From IMG/VR virus record IMGVR_UViG_3300042876_000652, positions 1 to 37,947 of that record: 37,947 nucleotides of DNA; one strand, written 5' to 3'. Each line of letters opens with the position of its first letter. The stretch's first letter is position 1. A program made the position numbers and the translations under genes. The notes under the pieces were generated by a model, which saw only the letters and a list, made by a program, of their open reading frames with translations, was not told the DNA's origin and made no database searches. This document shows positions 30,801 to 37,947 of this stretch, in pieces. Source of the stretch: a virus.

Positions 30801-31367
30801 GCGGCCTCCCTGGTGACCGCCACCGCTGAGACTTGGGCGGCCTATGCACCGATACCTGGGCTTGGACCAGTCCTGGCGATGGCCCAGATCGCCGCTATGT
30901 ATGCCAGCATGGCCACCTCCACCGGGCTGGCCACCGCCCAGGGCGCCAAGGTGACTGCTATGCGCGTGGGCGGCCTGGTGGAGCAGCCGCAGTTCACCTG
31001 GTTGGCTGAGGATGGCGTGCCGGAGGTCGTGGCTCCCCGGAACGATTTCATGGACTGGGCGCACTCCCTGGTCAACATGGGCGCGAATCTTCAGTCCAAT
31101 GTGTCCCGGAATGACCGGGTGGTCATGGATTACTCGCTCCAAAGCGCGGGCTATGCGAGGGAAGCTGCGGCAGCCAGCCAGGAAGGATCCCCTGCTGGTT
31201 ATCCCCCCATCCAGGCGTCCATATCTTTCCCGGGAGCCGTTATTTTGGACAGTTCTGACCGGGGTATGGAAACCCTTGGGGCCATGGCATTCAAGGGGCT
31301 ACAGGTCCATGCCCGCCGAACCGGCCAGGTGATTGAACCGGCCCAGCCCTTCGGGGCACGGATATGA
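27831..31367 (+). CDS. Tape measure protein
   Basis: This 1178-residue protein has its ATG at 27831 overlapping the chaperone-extension stop; the TTG one codon earlier is not needed. The N-terminal region is Ala/Gly/Thr-rich and helical. Hydrophobic segments lie near residues 385-480 (VVTYLLGLLVTTLGSLSGFLPALVAGLIAGAAVNAIYAISL ... GPVGWAAIAVGVLAGAFTYM), and long charged coiled coils lie around 690-880. The C-terminus has the tape-measure ending MRVGGLVEQPQFTWLAEDGVPEVVAPR. The protein sets tail length; by the usual 1.5 Angstrom per residue the tail would be about 175 nm. Confidence 0.92.
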   Translation: MGTYKVEVEFIAQVEQLKGQLAQAMASIKGTDASATTATTTLGRMGAEGAAAGQKIKKGADEAGQGLKGLAGTTKDASSDMGSALTGLIGKIGLVAAAWKAVKSVFGFGEMGIEFNSAMETAQLGIASLIAAQSKLTDESGRELKGREALNAALVLSSDQMQKLKIAGLETVATTQQLVVAYQQALGVGLSVGMSLDEIREITIKITQAASALGVPLNQLAEEVRDLLQGNINPRNTRIATALHITNEEVRAWQAAGGHTLADELNKRMEAFGIAGEKAALTWSGVTSNVIEASQTMAGAMTQPLFDRIKTGLQNALKDAFDLKNARISDVFSGLVEGGQIFSEALGKLVQDALAGLINMLQDLSAWLKANEEEVRSFTSDVGTLASFVGGALAEGIRVVTYLLGLLVTTLGSLSGFLPALVAGLIAGAAVNAIYAISLEGIGAAALSASLAVKTFLASLGPVGWAAIAVGVLAGAFTYMSGEADRAHASTMELLDIEAKQTRGTADLAKQYLDLAHALDKGGLSVDQTRSKKEQLRLVIEKLKSAMPEYRDQLDKITGSYKEQREQLEAIIRLKNAQPEAQYRAKLDEAAAAVKEAEALGKLILIDANNEDPNAPYAAPLGARDKFTSLLEHAKAAKAEADALKKTIIELPQSVDINPRDTPKPEASDRSGIISAREIEARLAAIQASSEEKITLEQQKQAALARAKSEYLQEAAHIEKEAAEGKFDGNQAGVDALWAANIERRKNREAAIEREFSDKRIQMEGDLQARLTAGEEGGLQQRLEAVRKHYDKLRQDAKILRTAQMTDADMAAQYEDIKRAEDAAKERARQDQIRADLGKLKQELAELAQIKGRALSFEEQAEVLDRFAAKSKEAAEAVAKLREELQVNGSASKGWFAGIKDWVTQAGNAFQTFKTLATGVMNGVEQAFTRGISGLLSRQMSFGQAMKAIWQGIAQTVIQAVAQMIARWLAMALAKKILGIQENAADGSRTAASLVTATAETWAAYAPIPGLGPVLAMAQIAAMYASMATSTGLATAQGAKVTAMRVGGLVEQPQFTWLAEDGVPEVVAPRNDFMDWAHSLVNMGANLQSNVSRNDRVVMDYSLQSAGYAREAAAASQEGSPAGYPPIQASISFPGAVILDSSDRGMETLGAMAFKGLQVHARRTGQVIEPAQPFGARI

Positions 31368-34300
31368 GCACCTGGCACGTCCGCGCCATCGAGCGCCTTG
31401 GGACGCCGCTGCCGGGCTGGCCTACCATCTGGGGGCCAGCGGAGCCGGGCGCTGATGCCATCGCCGCGAACGGCCTTCACACGGTGGATCTCACCCCTTA
31501 CCTCAGCCCGCTGTCGGATTTCAGCAGTACGCTGGAACGCGATCTTACCAAGGCGAGTTTCGGGAGTGTGAACCTCGACCTGGTGGACGGGAATGAATCG
31601 CTGGCGATCCTGCTGGGTCCTGCCAGCACCACCCTGGCAACCACCGGTCGGTATTACGGCCCCTGGATTGAGATCACCGAAGTTTGGGGCAGCCTATCCG
31701 CCGTGCGGTGGACGGGTTATCTGGACGAAACGTCCATCCAGTGGGATGAAGCTCGGGCCATCACTCAAGCCACGATACTGCATGCGAGCCAGCTCCTGCG
31801 GGAGCGCAAACTATCAGACATGACCAGCCTCCTGCGGCCCTTTCCCAAGGGGGCGGCGGCAGCAGACACCACCATGACGGCCACCACCGGGGATGATGCC
31901 ATGGCTGGGTGGCTCACGCCCCGCTCGGATAAATTGGCGCGAGAGCAGGCGTTGTGGACCTACGGGTCGTTCACGCTACGGCAAGACCTCAAACATTACG
32001 ACACCGCTGATTTTGTGGATGGGGAGTGGGTCACCCGTTACTGGGGAGATTATGCACCAGGTGGAGTGCCGTCCTCGGCTGTGACCATCGCAGGCACTAC
32101 ATATCCGGTGTTGGATGTGGTTTGGTCATCGGATTCATTCCTGTCTTACGACGAAACCTATAACGATGGCCGAACGCGCTGGGATAACCGCTACTCAGTG
32201 TCGGTCGTCCGGCTGCTGGGGGCGCCCAACCTGTCGTCTACCCTCCATGTGGGCGATACGATCACCTTCACTCAAACGGAATCCGAGCGAAGCCACTACG
32301 AGCTGGTGGAGGCAGTAGCCGCGCCACCATCCGGCCAGGATGGGCAACGGTGGTTAAAGTTGGACACGCTCGATCAGCTGCTCGCGGGGGATGACCTCAC
32401 CATCACCTTTTGGGATACCGCCAATAGCGTTCAACGGCGGGCAACGCTCGATGTCAGGGTCATTGATACCGATGGAGAATCCGGCAAGGTTTGGCTCAAA
32501 GATCCGGTGACTCAAGCCTTGGCCACCGCCAATGTGCTCAAGATTCGGCGCAATAGCCGCGACCCCCGTCAAGTGGATGGCATGGTCTATGCCGCCGCCG
32601 CCATCGCACCTTGGACCTTGGACACCACCTATCTGGCTCCAGCTGAGACGGGCAGTCCCATCGTAACCTGGCGGCCCCAGGACAAGGGGGTGCCACACCT
32701 TTATGGATTCCACCACATCCAGAGCCTCAATCGCACTGGCGCCTTGCGCCTAAGCCGTCGCGGCCCGGTGCTCATGCCAGGTGGGACCTACCCCTTGGCG
32801 GGTGTTTGGGAAGGGAGTTGGTCAGCTGGGTTCGCCTGGTTCGGGTCCAGCACGGCCAGCAAGCCCCTGGAGATCCTGGGCGATCTCAACCAGTGGCCAG
32901 GAGGTAGCAACACCCTCTTACCGCCACCCATTTACATTCATGGTGACCTCAGCGGCGGTGCCACCATCCCTCCAAATGGTTGGAAGGGTGCTTATCGCAG
33001 CTGGAAGGCGCCCACCATCCAGATTCAGGATGCTGAATCATGGTGGAATGGCACGGCTATCCAGTGGACGTCGCAAGCGGCGGTCGGCCTGGTACCAACC
33101 AAGCTGGTGGCCTTCGCCGCCCAAACGGCATCACCTGGTCGATACACCCGCACCAGCGCACCAGCCTGGACCTTTGAGCCGCATTCTGGCGCCGGAACCC
33201 TCGGTGCACCTGTAACACCCACGCTCACCGGGACGCCGCCCGCAGGCAATTGGCTGGCACTCGGCATGGGTATCTATGCCAGCGGTGATGAGCAGGAGGC
33301 TTTGCTTGGCGTGGTGTCGCCAGATACGGCCCAACCGTTCACTTCCGTTTCTGCCGCCGTGCTGTCTCAGGCCTCGGGTGGCAACCTCACGGTAAGGCAG
33401 TCCATCGAGTTGTGGAACAGCGGCTTGGCTACACCAGCAGGCACCTGGGCGCTCGGGGGCGGCCTGGTGGTGCAAATCTGGGTGGAGACCCTGGATGGGA
33501 CACCCTATCCGCATACGCGGCTCCACCTGCTTGATGGGGCGGCCCATACCTGGGGAGATTTCGCCACCTACGAGATCATCCCCCAAACGATCCAGCCTTT
33601 GGCTCTATCGGGGACGCCCGGGTCGAAGAAAATATCCGGCTGGTATGCCTTGGCGATGGAAACGTACCTGGATGACAACTTCGTCGTTCAGAGGCGGCTG
33701 CGCTTCCTCGCGTTGAACCGGAGCTTTGCCATCACCAACGGGGAATATGAAACGCCCGCGCTCTTCCCCACGGTGGTGGGCAAGTTCGGGGACATCATTG
33801 CCGAATCCATGCCAGATGGTGCGGTTCCGGTGCGCATGATTCGCACGGGAGTGGGCGACACCATGGAGGGGTTCTTCGGTGGCCGCCTCTTCGGCATCAG
33901 CACCAAGCTTTCAACCACCGTGGATTGCCTTCAGATCGGTGACCTTTCAGCCGCTGATTATGTGGAGCAATTCGCGAACACAGTGCTGGCCTCCGCCATC
34001 CCGGACAATTCCGGGAACATGCGTCTGGTAAGCCGTGGCAGCGGGCCTTTGCGGGTGCGCCCCAACGAGGGGCAATCAGTCAGCATCCAGGCTATCGAGC
34101 GAGGCCCGCGCAAAACGCTTCAGACGTACCGGAGCTACATCTCCGAGGTACGCATTTCCTACACCGATTTGGTGAGCGGAGAGAGCCGAGAGGCCACCTA
34201 TGCGCCAGGCCACGACGGGGGGAAGCCGATCAACATGGACATGAGCAACCTGGTGGGTGGGGTCACCGCAGCAAGGGCCATTGGCAGGGCCTTCGCCTAT

Positions 34301-34555
34301 TGGTTCGGGCCTCCGTGCGGGGTAATTACGGAAACCTGGGTAGATGATGCACCAGGTGTTGCCAGCGGCCTGTCACCGGCCTTCTGGTCTGCGTGGAATG
34401 TGGGCGACCTCATAACCTTTGTCATCCATGCGACAGGCAGCACCAATCCCCTGGTCGCCTACAAGATCCACCAGTTTAAGCCGCGTCCGGAGGCCCGCGA
34501 GGTCGGTGTGGAGCTGCTCAAACTCCCCGTGCTCATCAATCCGGAGGCGCCATGA
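31364..34555 (+). CDS. Baseplate/tail-tip hub-like protein
   Basis: This 1063-residue protein follows and overlaps the tape measure gene by 4 bases. Residues 1-160 (ADAIAANGLHTVDLTPYLSPLSDFSSTLERDLTKASFGSVNLDLVDGNESL ... WTGYLDETSIQWDEA) and the C-terminal 250 (FANTVLASAIPDNSGNMRLVSRG ... YRSYISEVRISYTDLVSGE ... VGDLITFVIHATG) look like the hub domains of siphophage Dit/Tal-type tail proteins. The central ~500 residues are beta-rich, Trp-rich and more specific, possibly carbohydrate-binding. Assignment is by position and pattern. Confidence 0.7.
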   Translation: MSTWHVRAIERLGTPLPGWPTIWGPAEPGADAIAANGLHTVDLTPYLSPLSDFSSTLERDLTKASFGSVNLDLVDGNESLAILLGPASTTLATTGRYYGPWIEITEVWGSLSAVRWTGYLDETSIQWDEARAITQATILHASQLLRERKLSDMTSLLRPFPKGAAAADTTMTATTGDDAMAGWLTPRSDKLAREQALWTYGSFTLRQDLKHYDTADFVDGEWVTRYWGDYAPGGVPSSAVTIAGTTYPVLDVVWSSDSFLSYDETYNDGRTRWDNRYSVSVVRLLGAPNLSSTLHVGDTITFTQTESERSHYELVEAVAAPPSGQDGQRWLKLDTLDQLLAGDDLTITFWDTANSVQRRATLDVRVIDTDGESGKVWLKDPVTQALATANVLKIRRNSRDPRQVDGMVYAAAAIAPWTLDTTYLAPAETGSPIVTWRPQDKGVPHLYGFHHIQSLNRTGALRLSRRGPVLMPGGTYPLAGVWEGSWSAGFAWFGSSTASKPLEILGDLNQWPGGSNTLLPPPIYIHGDLSGGATIPPNGWKGAYRSWKAPTIQIQDAESWWNGTAIQWTSQAAVGLVPTKLVAFAAQTASPGRYTRTSAPAWTFEPHSGAGTLGAPVTPTLTGTPPAGNWLALGMGIYASGDEQEALLGVVSPDTAQPFTSVSAAVLSQASGGNLTVRQSIELWNSGLATPAGTWALGGGLVVQIWVETLDGTPYPHTRLHLLDGAAHTWGDFATYEIIPQTIQPLALSGTPGSKKISGWYALAMETYLDDNFVVQRRLRFLALNRSFAITNGEYETPALFPTVVGKFGDIIAESMPDGAVPVRMIRTGVGDTMEGFFGGRLFGISTKLSTTVDCLQIGDLSAADYVEQFANTVLASAIPDNSGNMRLVSRGSGPLRVRPNEGQSVSIQAIERGPRKTLQTYRSYISEVRISYTDLVSGESREATYAPGHDGGKPINMDMSNLVGGVTAARAIGRAFAYWFGPPCGVITETWVDDAPGVASGLSPAFWSAWNVGDLITFVIHATGSTNPLVAYKIHQFKPRPEAREVGVELLKLPVLINPEAP

Positions 34556-35106
34556 ATTTCGTTGTCTACGGGCTACGACAGACCCGCATCACGCTCTATA
34601 ACGCGGATGGGACAAATGCATACCGCGTCACCCTGCAAAAAGAGGGACGGATGGGCCTGGAGTTGGCATTCCCTCCCGAGGGAGTGGATCACCAGCTAGG
34701 CAGTGGCGCGGATTGGGAGATGACCCGGACGCATCGTGGTTTTCGCCCTGCGTTAGCCATCAAGTGGCCAGTGGCGACTAGGAGCGTGGTCGAGACTTGG
34801 GATGGTGCCCAATGGGGCGCCAAGGAATTGGTTCTGACCGCCCAGGTACGTGGACTCATTGATAACTTTGCATTCATAAAACCTTGTCTCGTATCCCCCC
34901 ATGAGGACATGAACTTCGGCTTCCTTGCGCGGCCAGTGCCTGCAAATCCATTCAAGTTGAGAGACATCAAGGGTGTTGCTCATGCCGACATCGACCTAGC
35001 CCTCATCGCCACCAAACTCATCCCAGCCATTCCGGACTGGCCAAACCTAAACAAGTACGTTGCTGATGGCTACGTGGCCAGCGGCTATGTGGAGTTCGCA
35101 CCATGA
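34552..35106 (+). CDS. Tail-tip associated hypothetical protein
   Basis: This 184-residue protein is coupled to both neighbours by 4-base overlaps. The sequence is beta-rich with Trp and Tyr (FVVYGLRQTRITLYNADGTNAYRVTLQKEGRMGLELAFP ... AIKWPVATRSVVETWDGAQWGAKELVLTAQV) and ends YVADGYVASGYVEFAP. A short adaptor between hub and fibre is likely by position. No family is recognised. Confidence 0.65.
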   Translation: MNFVVYGLRQTRITLYNADGTNAYRVTLQKEGRMGLELAFPPEGVDHQLGSGADWEMTRTHRGFRPALAIKWPVATRSVVETWDGAQWGAKELVLTAQVRGLIDNFAFIKPCLVSPHEDMNFGFLARPVPANPFKLRDIKGVAHADIDLALIATKLIPAIPDWPNLNKYVADGYVASGYVEFAP

Positions 35107-37781
35107 CTACACCACTCACTCTCCGGACGCCTCTTGGTCGGGATCTGACTTTCGAGGAGCTAGACGGGAATTTCGAAGCTTTAAGGGGCACGGCCGATCA
35201 GGCATTGGCCGCGACCGTGGGGCTATCTGGCGGCATGATTGGTAAGGCCACTCTTGCCCTGCTTAATGCGGATCTCGCCTGGCCAGATGGTCAGATCGCC
35301 CTGGTCACCAACGATGCCACCTCCGCAAACAATGGAACGTATCGAAAAACCGGCGCGAGTGGAGCTGGATCATGGGTCGCGGCCTCAACGGATCGGCTCA
35401 CGGCTGTGGAATTCAGAGCCACCAACACGGCCATCTCATGGGTTGCCTCTGGAGGTGTAAACGCCGCCTATATCCAGAAGCTAAGTTCAACAGATTCGGC
35501 CCTAACGCGTACCGACTGGCAGGGTAAATGGTCTCTTTCGACTGCTACAAGAAGGATTTTGAATAAAAAATCGGAACCACTCTTGGCTGATTTGTTAACC
35601 AGGAGCGCGACTGTAACTCAAGGGAATATAACTGATCATGGTCTTTCTAATGGAGTAACCTTCCCGGCCATTGCACAAGTCGATTATGGGTATCTTGGCA
35701 TTGGGGATCCCATCCTGGTTGGGACAACATACACAGCCACTCTATTTGTAAAGATGGCTGATTCAACCCAGCCGAAAGCTGGAACCACTACTGATATCAC
35801 CAAGGATTTTTCGGTTTTGATTGCCGGTGTTGCCCAGAACAATAGCGCCGTGACTATTTATACGGATCTTGGTGGAGGTCTTTGGCGGATTGACTTACCC
35901 GGCATTTTGGTTATCACGGTTAATTCTCAAACTTATGGCGTAATCCGTTATGCAACCCAGTCAGGCAAGGGCTTCACGGTGACGGGGTTCAATCTGACGG
36001 CCGCTGCTTCACCAGCACCTTATTACCCGAATCCAGGCACCACTTATCTGGACGTATCCGATTATTCGGTCGGATCAGATGGGAAACTGACTTTCACGCC
36101 GACGCCTGCAGCTGGGACCGTGTTTCAGTGGGAACCCACCACCTTGGCGCCCGCCAGTGTGGCAACGCGGGTTACTGCGCTGGAATCAGACCAAGTCAAC
36201 CGAGCCAAAATCAACCCAACTACCCATGAGGTCCGTGGCAGCTTCGCCCCCTTTACCCAGTTCACGCCAGCTCATGGTGTGGCTGAAATGGATGGTGATT
36301 CTGACTATGCTTTCGCGCTACTGGGGCTGTATGAAACCATGGTTGAGGATTCGGTTTTTGATTCAATCCGGGCGCGTATCTGGTCATCCACTACGCCTTC
36401 CGATGTCGAATGGCGTCTATGGATTAGGAATGCAACAGGCTCCTTTGATACATCTGCTGTGACTCCCGATGACAGCGGAACGATTCCCGCTGCTTTATTC
36501 CCTACAACCAGTCAAATTTATACACTCAAACTGAACAAAGCGATTGCTGCGAGCACCGGCAAGGTTGTGACACTGATTTTCCGGAAAACGGATGGATCAT
36601 CCGTATCGATTCGAAAGTGGGGAACGGCAGGCCCGGGAGGCCGCCACGCCTTCTATTTGAGTGGATCAACGACCTGGCCCACGAGCTTTTCGGTTTCCAC
36701 CCTTCCCACGTATGGCCAAGCCGCAATGCAACTCACGCTTGGTGCTGCTGCTCTTGCCTCGGCGCTCGTCCCAGATGTTGTCATGCCTCCTTACGTTTAT
36801 GCGGTGGTAGGCCGGGAGGCCAGTGTTTACCTGGACAACCTGGTCTACCAGGACGCTGGCGACTTCCATTGGGATGTCACTTGTACCCAAGGCCAGCATC
36901 AGAATGAACGCTGGACTTCAGGATTAGCCCCCGCCCCCGGAACCGTCGCCCTTAGCCTCGGCATCTATTCAAAAGACAGCGAGACCCTCCTGACATCAGC
37001 CTCAACGTCCTTGGTGGTCAAGGCCGCCGGTGCTGGGGCTGGTTTGAATCGCAAGGTATTGGTGATTGGCGACAGCACGACTGCCGCCGGGACCACAACG
37101 GGCGAGCTGGTGAATATCTTCAGCACCGACGCCATGGCGATCACCCTGCTTGGAACAAAGGGAGCTGGCTCGAATAAGCACGAGGGCATCTCAGGTTGGA
37201 CTGTGAATCAATTCTTCACCGATGTCACGAGCCCCTTTGTCTTTTCCGGGGCCTTCAATTTTTCCAGCTATATGAGTGCGAATGCCTATGCAGCCGTGGA
37301 TTGGGTGTTGATCAACCTCGGCATCAATGATGTTTTCAGCCAAACATCGGATGCTGGCGTTGATTCAGTGGCTGCCGCCATGGCTATCCAGCTTGAGAGC
37401 ATGATCACTTCTATTCATGCCTTCGACCCGGCTGTGCGGATTGGCCTCTGCGTAACCACACCGCCTAGCGCCACCAATGACGGATTCGGAGCGAACTACG
37501 GATGTGGCCAGACCCGGTGGCGTTTCAAGAGGAACATTCTTCGTTTGGGGCGAACCATCATCAATCAATTCCAGGGGCGTGAAACGTCCGGTAAAACCTT
37601 CATTGTGCCCCTGCTGGTTTGCCTGGATACGCTCCACAACATGCAGTCCGCCACTGTTGCTGCAAACAGCCGGACAGCTACCACGGTCACCCGGCTAACC
37701 AATGGGGTGCATCCTGACGCCACCGGCTATTACCAATGTGCAGATGCCTACTATGCGTTCCTGAAGGGGCAGGAGGCCTGA
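35103..37781 (+). CDS. Tail fibre with C-terminal SGNH/GDSL esterase domain
   Basis: This 892-residue protein begins with the usual fibre adaptor (TLRTPLGRDLTFEELDGNFEALRGTADQAL), continues with beta-rich, probably sugar-binding modules, and ends in a hydrolase. The SGNH signature is complete. Block I is VIGDST (Asp657, Ser658 nucleophile), block II HEGISGW, block III LGIND (Gly740, Asn742) and block V NGVHPDATG (His870). Such fibre domains deacetylate or cut host surface polysaccharide during adsorption. Base composition from about 35.5 to 36.6 kb is richer in A/T than the rest, as expected for exchanged receptor-binding modules. Confidence 0.88.
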   Translation: MTTPLTLRTPLGRDLTFEELDGNFEALRGTADQALAATVGLSGGMIGKATLALLNADLAWPDGQIALVTNDATSANNGTYRKTGASGAGSWVAASTDRLTAVEFRATNTAISWVASGGVNAAYIQKLSSTDSALTRTDWQGKWSLSTATRRILNKKSEPLLADLLTRSATVTQGNITDHGLSNGVTFPAIAQVDYGYLGIGDPILVGTTYTATLFVKMADSTQPKAGTTTDITKDFSVLIAGVAQNNSAVTIYTDLGGGLWRIDLPGILVITVNSQTYGVIRYATQSGKGFTVTGFNLTAAASPAPYYPNPGTTYLDVSDYSVGSDGKLTFTPTPAAGTVFQWEPTTLAPASVATRVTALESDQVNRAKINPTTHEVRGSFAPFTQFTPAHGVAEMDGDSDYAFALLGLYETMVEDSVFDSIRARIWSSTTPSDVEWRLWIRNATGSFDTSAVTPDDSGTIPAALFPTTSQIYTLKLNKAIAASTGKVVTLIFRKTDGSSVSIRKWGTAGPGGRHAFYLSGSTTWPTSFSVSTLPTYGQAAMQLTLGAAALASALVPDVVMPPYVYAVVGREASVYLDNLVYQDAGDFHWDVTCTQGQHQNERWTSGLAPAPGTVALSLGIYSKDSETLLTSASTSLVVKAAGAGAGLNRKVLVIGDSTTAAGTTTGELVNIFSTDAMAITLLGTKGAGSNKHEGISGWTVNQFFTDVTSPFVFSGAFNFSSYMSANAYAAVDWVLINLGINDVFSQTSDAGVDSVAAAMAIQLESMITSIHAFDPAVRIGLCVTTPPSATNDGFGANYGCGQTRWRFKRNILRLGRTIINQFQGRETSGKTFIVPLLVCLDTLHNMQSATVAANSRTATTVTRLTNGVHPDATGYYQCADAYYAFLKGQEA

Positions 37782-37826
37782 CATGCCATCCCCTTGACCA
37801 GTCACCATTGGTCTGAGACGCGTACG

Positions 37827-37874
37827 ATTTTGAAAGGACCCGAGCCGGTCGACCGGCTCGGGTCCTTTCAAAAT
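37827..37874. terminator. Perfect 48-bp palindrome after the last late gene
   Basis: The 24-base half beginning ATTTTGAAAGGACC is followed by its exact reverse complement, with the centre GGTCGACC. RNA from either strand would fold into a very strong GC-rich hairpin, fitting a bidirectional terminator at the end of the late operon. The flanking T-run is weak. Its right arm overlaps a transposase-site-like motif. Confidence 0.75.
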
Positions 37875-37899
37875 GAATGGAAGTTCCATTCATTTTGAA
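37867..37899. other. Right-end inverted pair of transposase-site motifs (R2/R3)
   Basis: TTCAAAATGAATGGAA (37867-37882) and its exact inverse (37884-37899) are separated by one G. Both arms match the left-end motif TTCAAAAAGAATGGAA except one A to T change. The inner copy points outward and the outer copy points inward, unlike Mu, where R sites share one orientation. Binding is inferred. Confidence 0.6.
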
Positions 37900-37906
37900 C
37901 CCGCCA

Positions 37907-37922
37907 CCTGAATTCTTTTTGA
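37907..37922 (-). other. Right-end transposase site R1
   Basis: Read inward, the minus strand is TCAAAAAGAATTCAGG, identical to the left motif for its first 11 bases. It starts 9 bases from the right terminus (TGTGGCGCG), the same distance as L1 at the left end, supporting the assignment of both termini. Confidence 0.65.
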
Positions 37923-37931
37923 CGCGCCACA

Positions 37932-37936
37932 TCAGC
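37932..37936. repeat. Right copy of probable target-site duplication
   Basis: TCAGC immediately follows the CACA right terminus. The left flank has GCAGC at 15-19. Four of five bases agree. Confidence 0.5.
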
Positions 37937-37947
37937 GTCCAGCCCTT

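Larger units (their letters stand above)
20..37931. mobile_element. Complete Mu-type transposable prophage (siphovirus-like)
   Basis: The interval contains a transposase/ATPase pair of MuA/MuB type, GemA, a Mu-like head module (portal of gp29 type, MuF, protease/scaffold, capsid, DUF1320, gpG-like) and a long-tail module. The left end reads TGTGAACCG followed by TCGAAA. The right end, read inward on the minus strand, is TGTGGCGCG followed by TCAAAA, so both ends share TGTGNNNCG and the same 9-base spacing to the motif. Flanking pentamers are GCAGC (15-19) and TCAGC (37932-37936), four of five identical. Mu-type transposition makes 5-bp duplications, so the boundary is well supported but the single mismatch is unexplained. 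Only one tail-tube-like gene and no sheath gene is seen, which points to a non-contractile tail. Confidence 0.88.

Noticed and set aside
1-37947. CRISPR arrays, tRNA or rRNA genes, insertion sequences
   Set aside because: No regularly spaced repeats, no cloverleaf with convincing arms and no second transposase were seen in the window.

Overview
The window holds what looks like one complete, integrated transposable (Mu-type) bacteriophage of about 37.9 kb, with 19 bases of host DNA on the left and 16 on the right. I place the ends at 20 and 37931. Both ends begin TGTG...CG, 9 bases outside a transposase-binding-like motif. The flanking pentamers are GCAGC and TCAGC, an imperfect 5-bp target duplication. 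The host is a GC-rich, probably Gram-negative bacterium, judged from base composition, a lipobox lipoprotein and an exported lytic transglycosylase. I cannot name the genus from the sequence alone.

Left, regulatory and transposition region (1-5.2 kb): binding sites L1-L3, a leftward CI/LexA-type (S24) repressor, a short divergent control region, a small Ner-like DNA-binding protein, a DDE transposase (MuA type) and its AAA+ partner (MuB type). The 5' part of the transposase gene carries a cluster of GTTGTCC direct and inverted repeats that could be an operator or transposition enhancer.

Early/middle region (5.2-14 kb): about 24 small, mostly overlapping rightward genes. They include a DUF3164 protein, a deoxyribosyltransferase-like protein, an RNA polymerase sigma-70 family factor, a DEDDh exonuclease, several small zinc-ribbon or DUF551-like proteins and GemA (Mu gp16). 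Two of these genes are interrupted by 10-base G or C tracts that each carry one base too many for an intact reading frame. I saw no recognisable Mor/C activator, so the sigma factor is the best candidate for the middle/late switch.

Switch region (14-15.5 kb): a lower-GC lipoprotein 'moron', a structured non-coding stretch ending in a strong terminator, a leftward helix-turn-helix gene, and a gap that probably contains the late promoter.

Late region (15.5-37.8 kb): membrane/holin-like proteins and a lytic transglycosylase, then terminase small and large subunits, a fused portal-MuF protein, a protease with a nested scaffold, a decoration protein, the major capsid protein, head-tail connectors and a tail tube. 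No sheath gene is present, so the virion is probably a siphovirus with a Mu-like head. After these come a tail assembly chaperone with a -1 frameshift extension, the tape measure, a hub-like tail protein and a tail fibre ending in an SGNH esterase domain. The right end carries a perfect 48-bp palindrome overlapping a second inverted repeat that contains transposase-site-like motifs.
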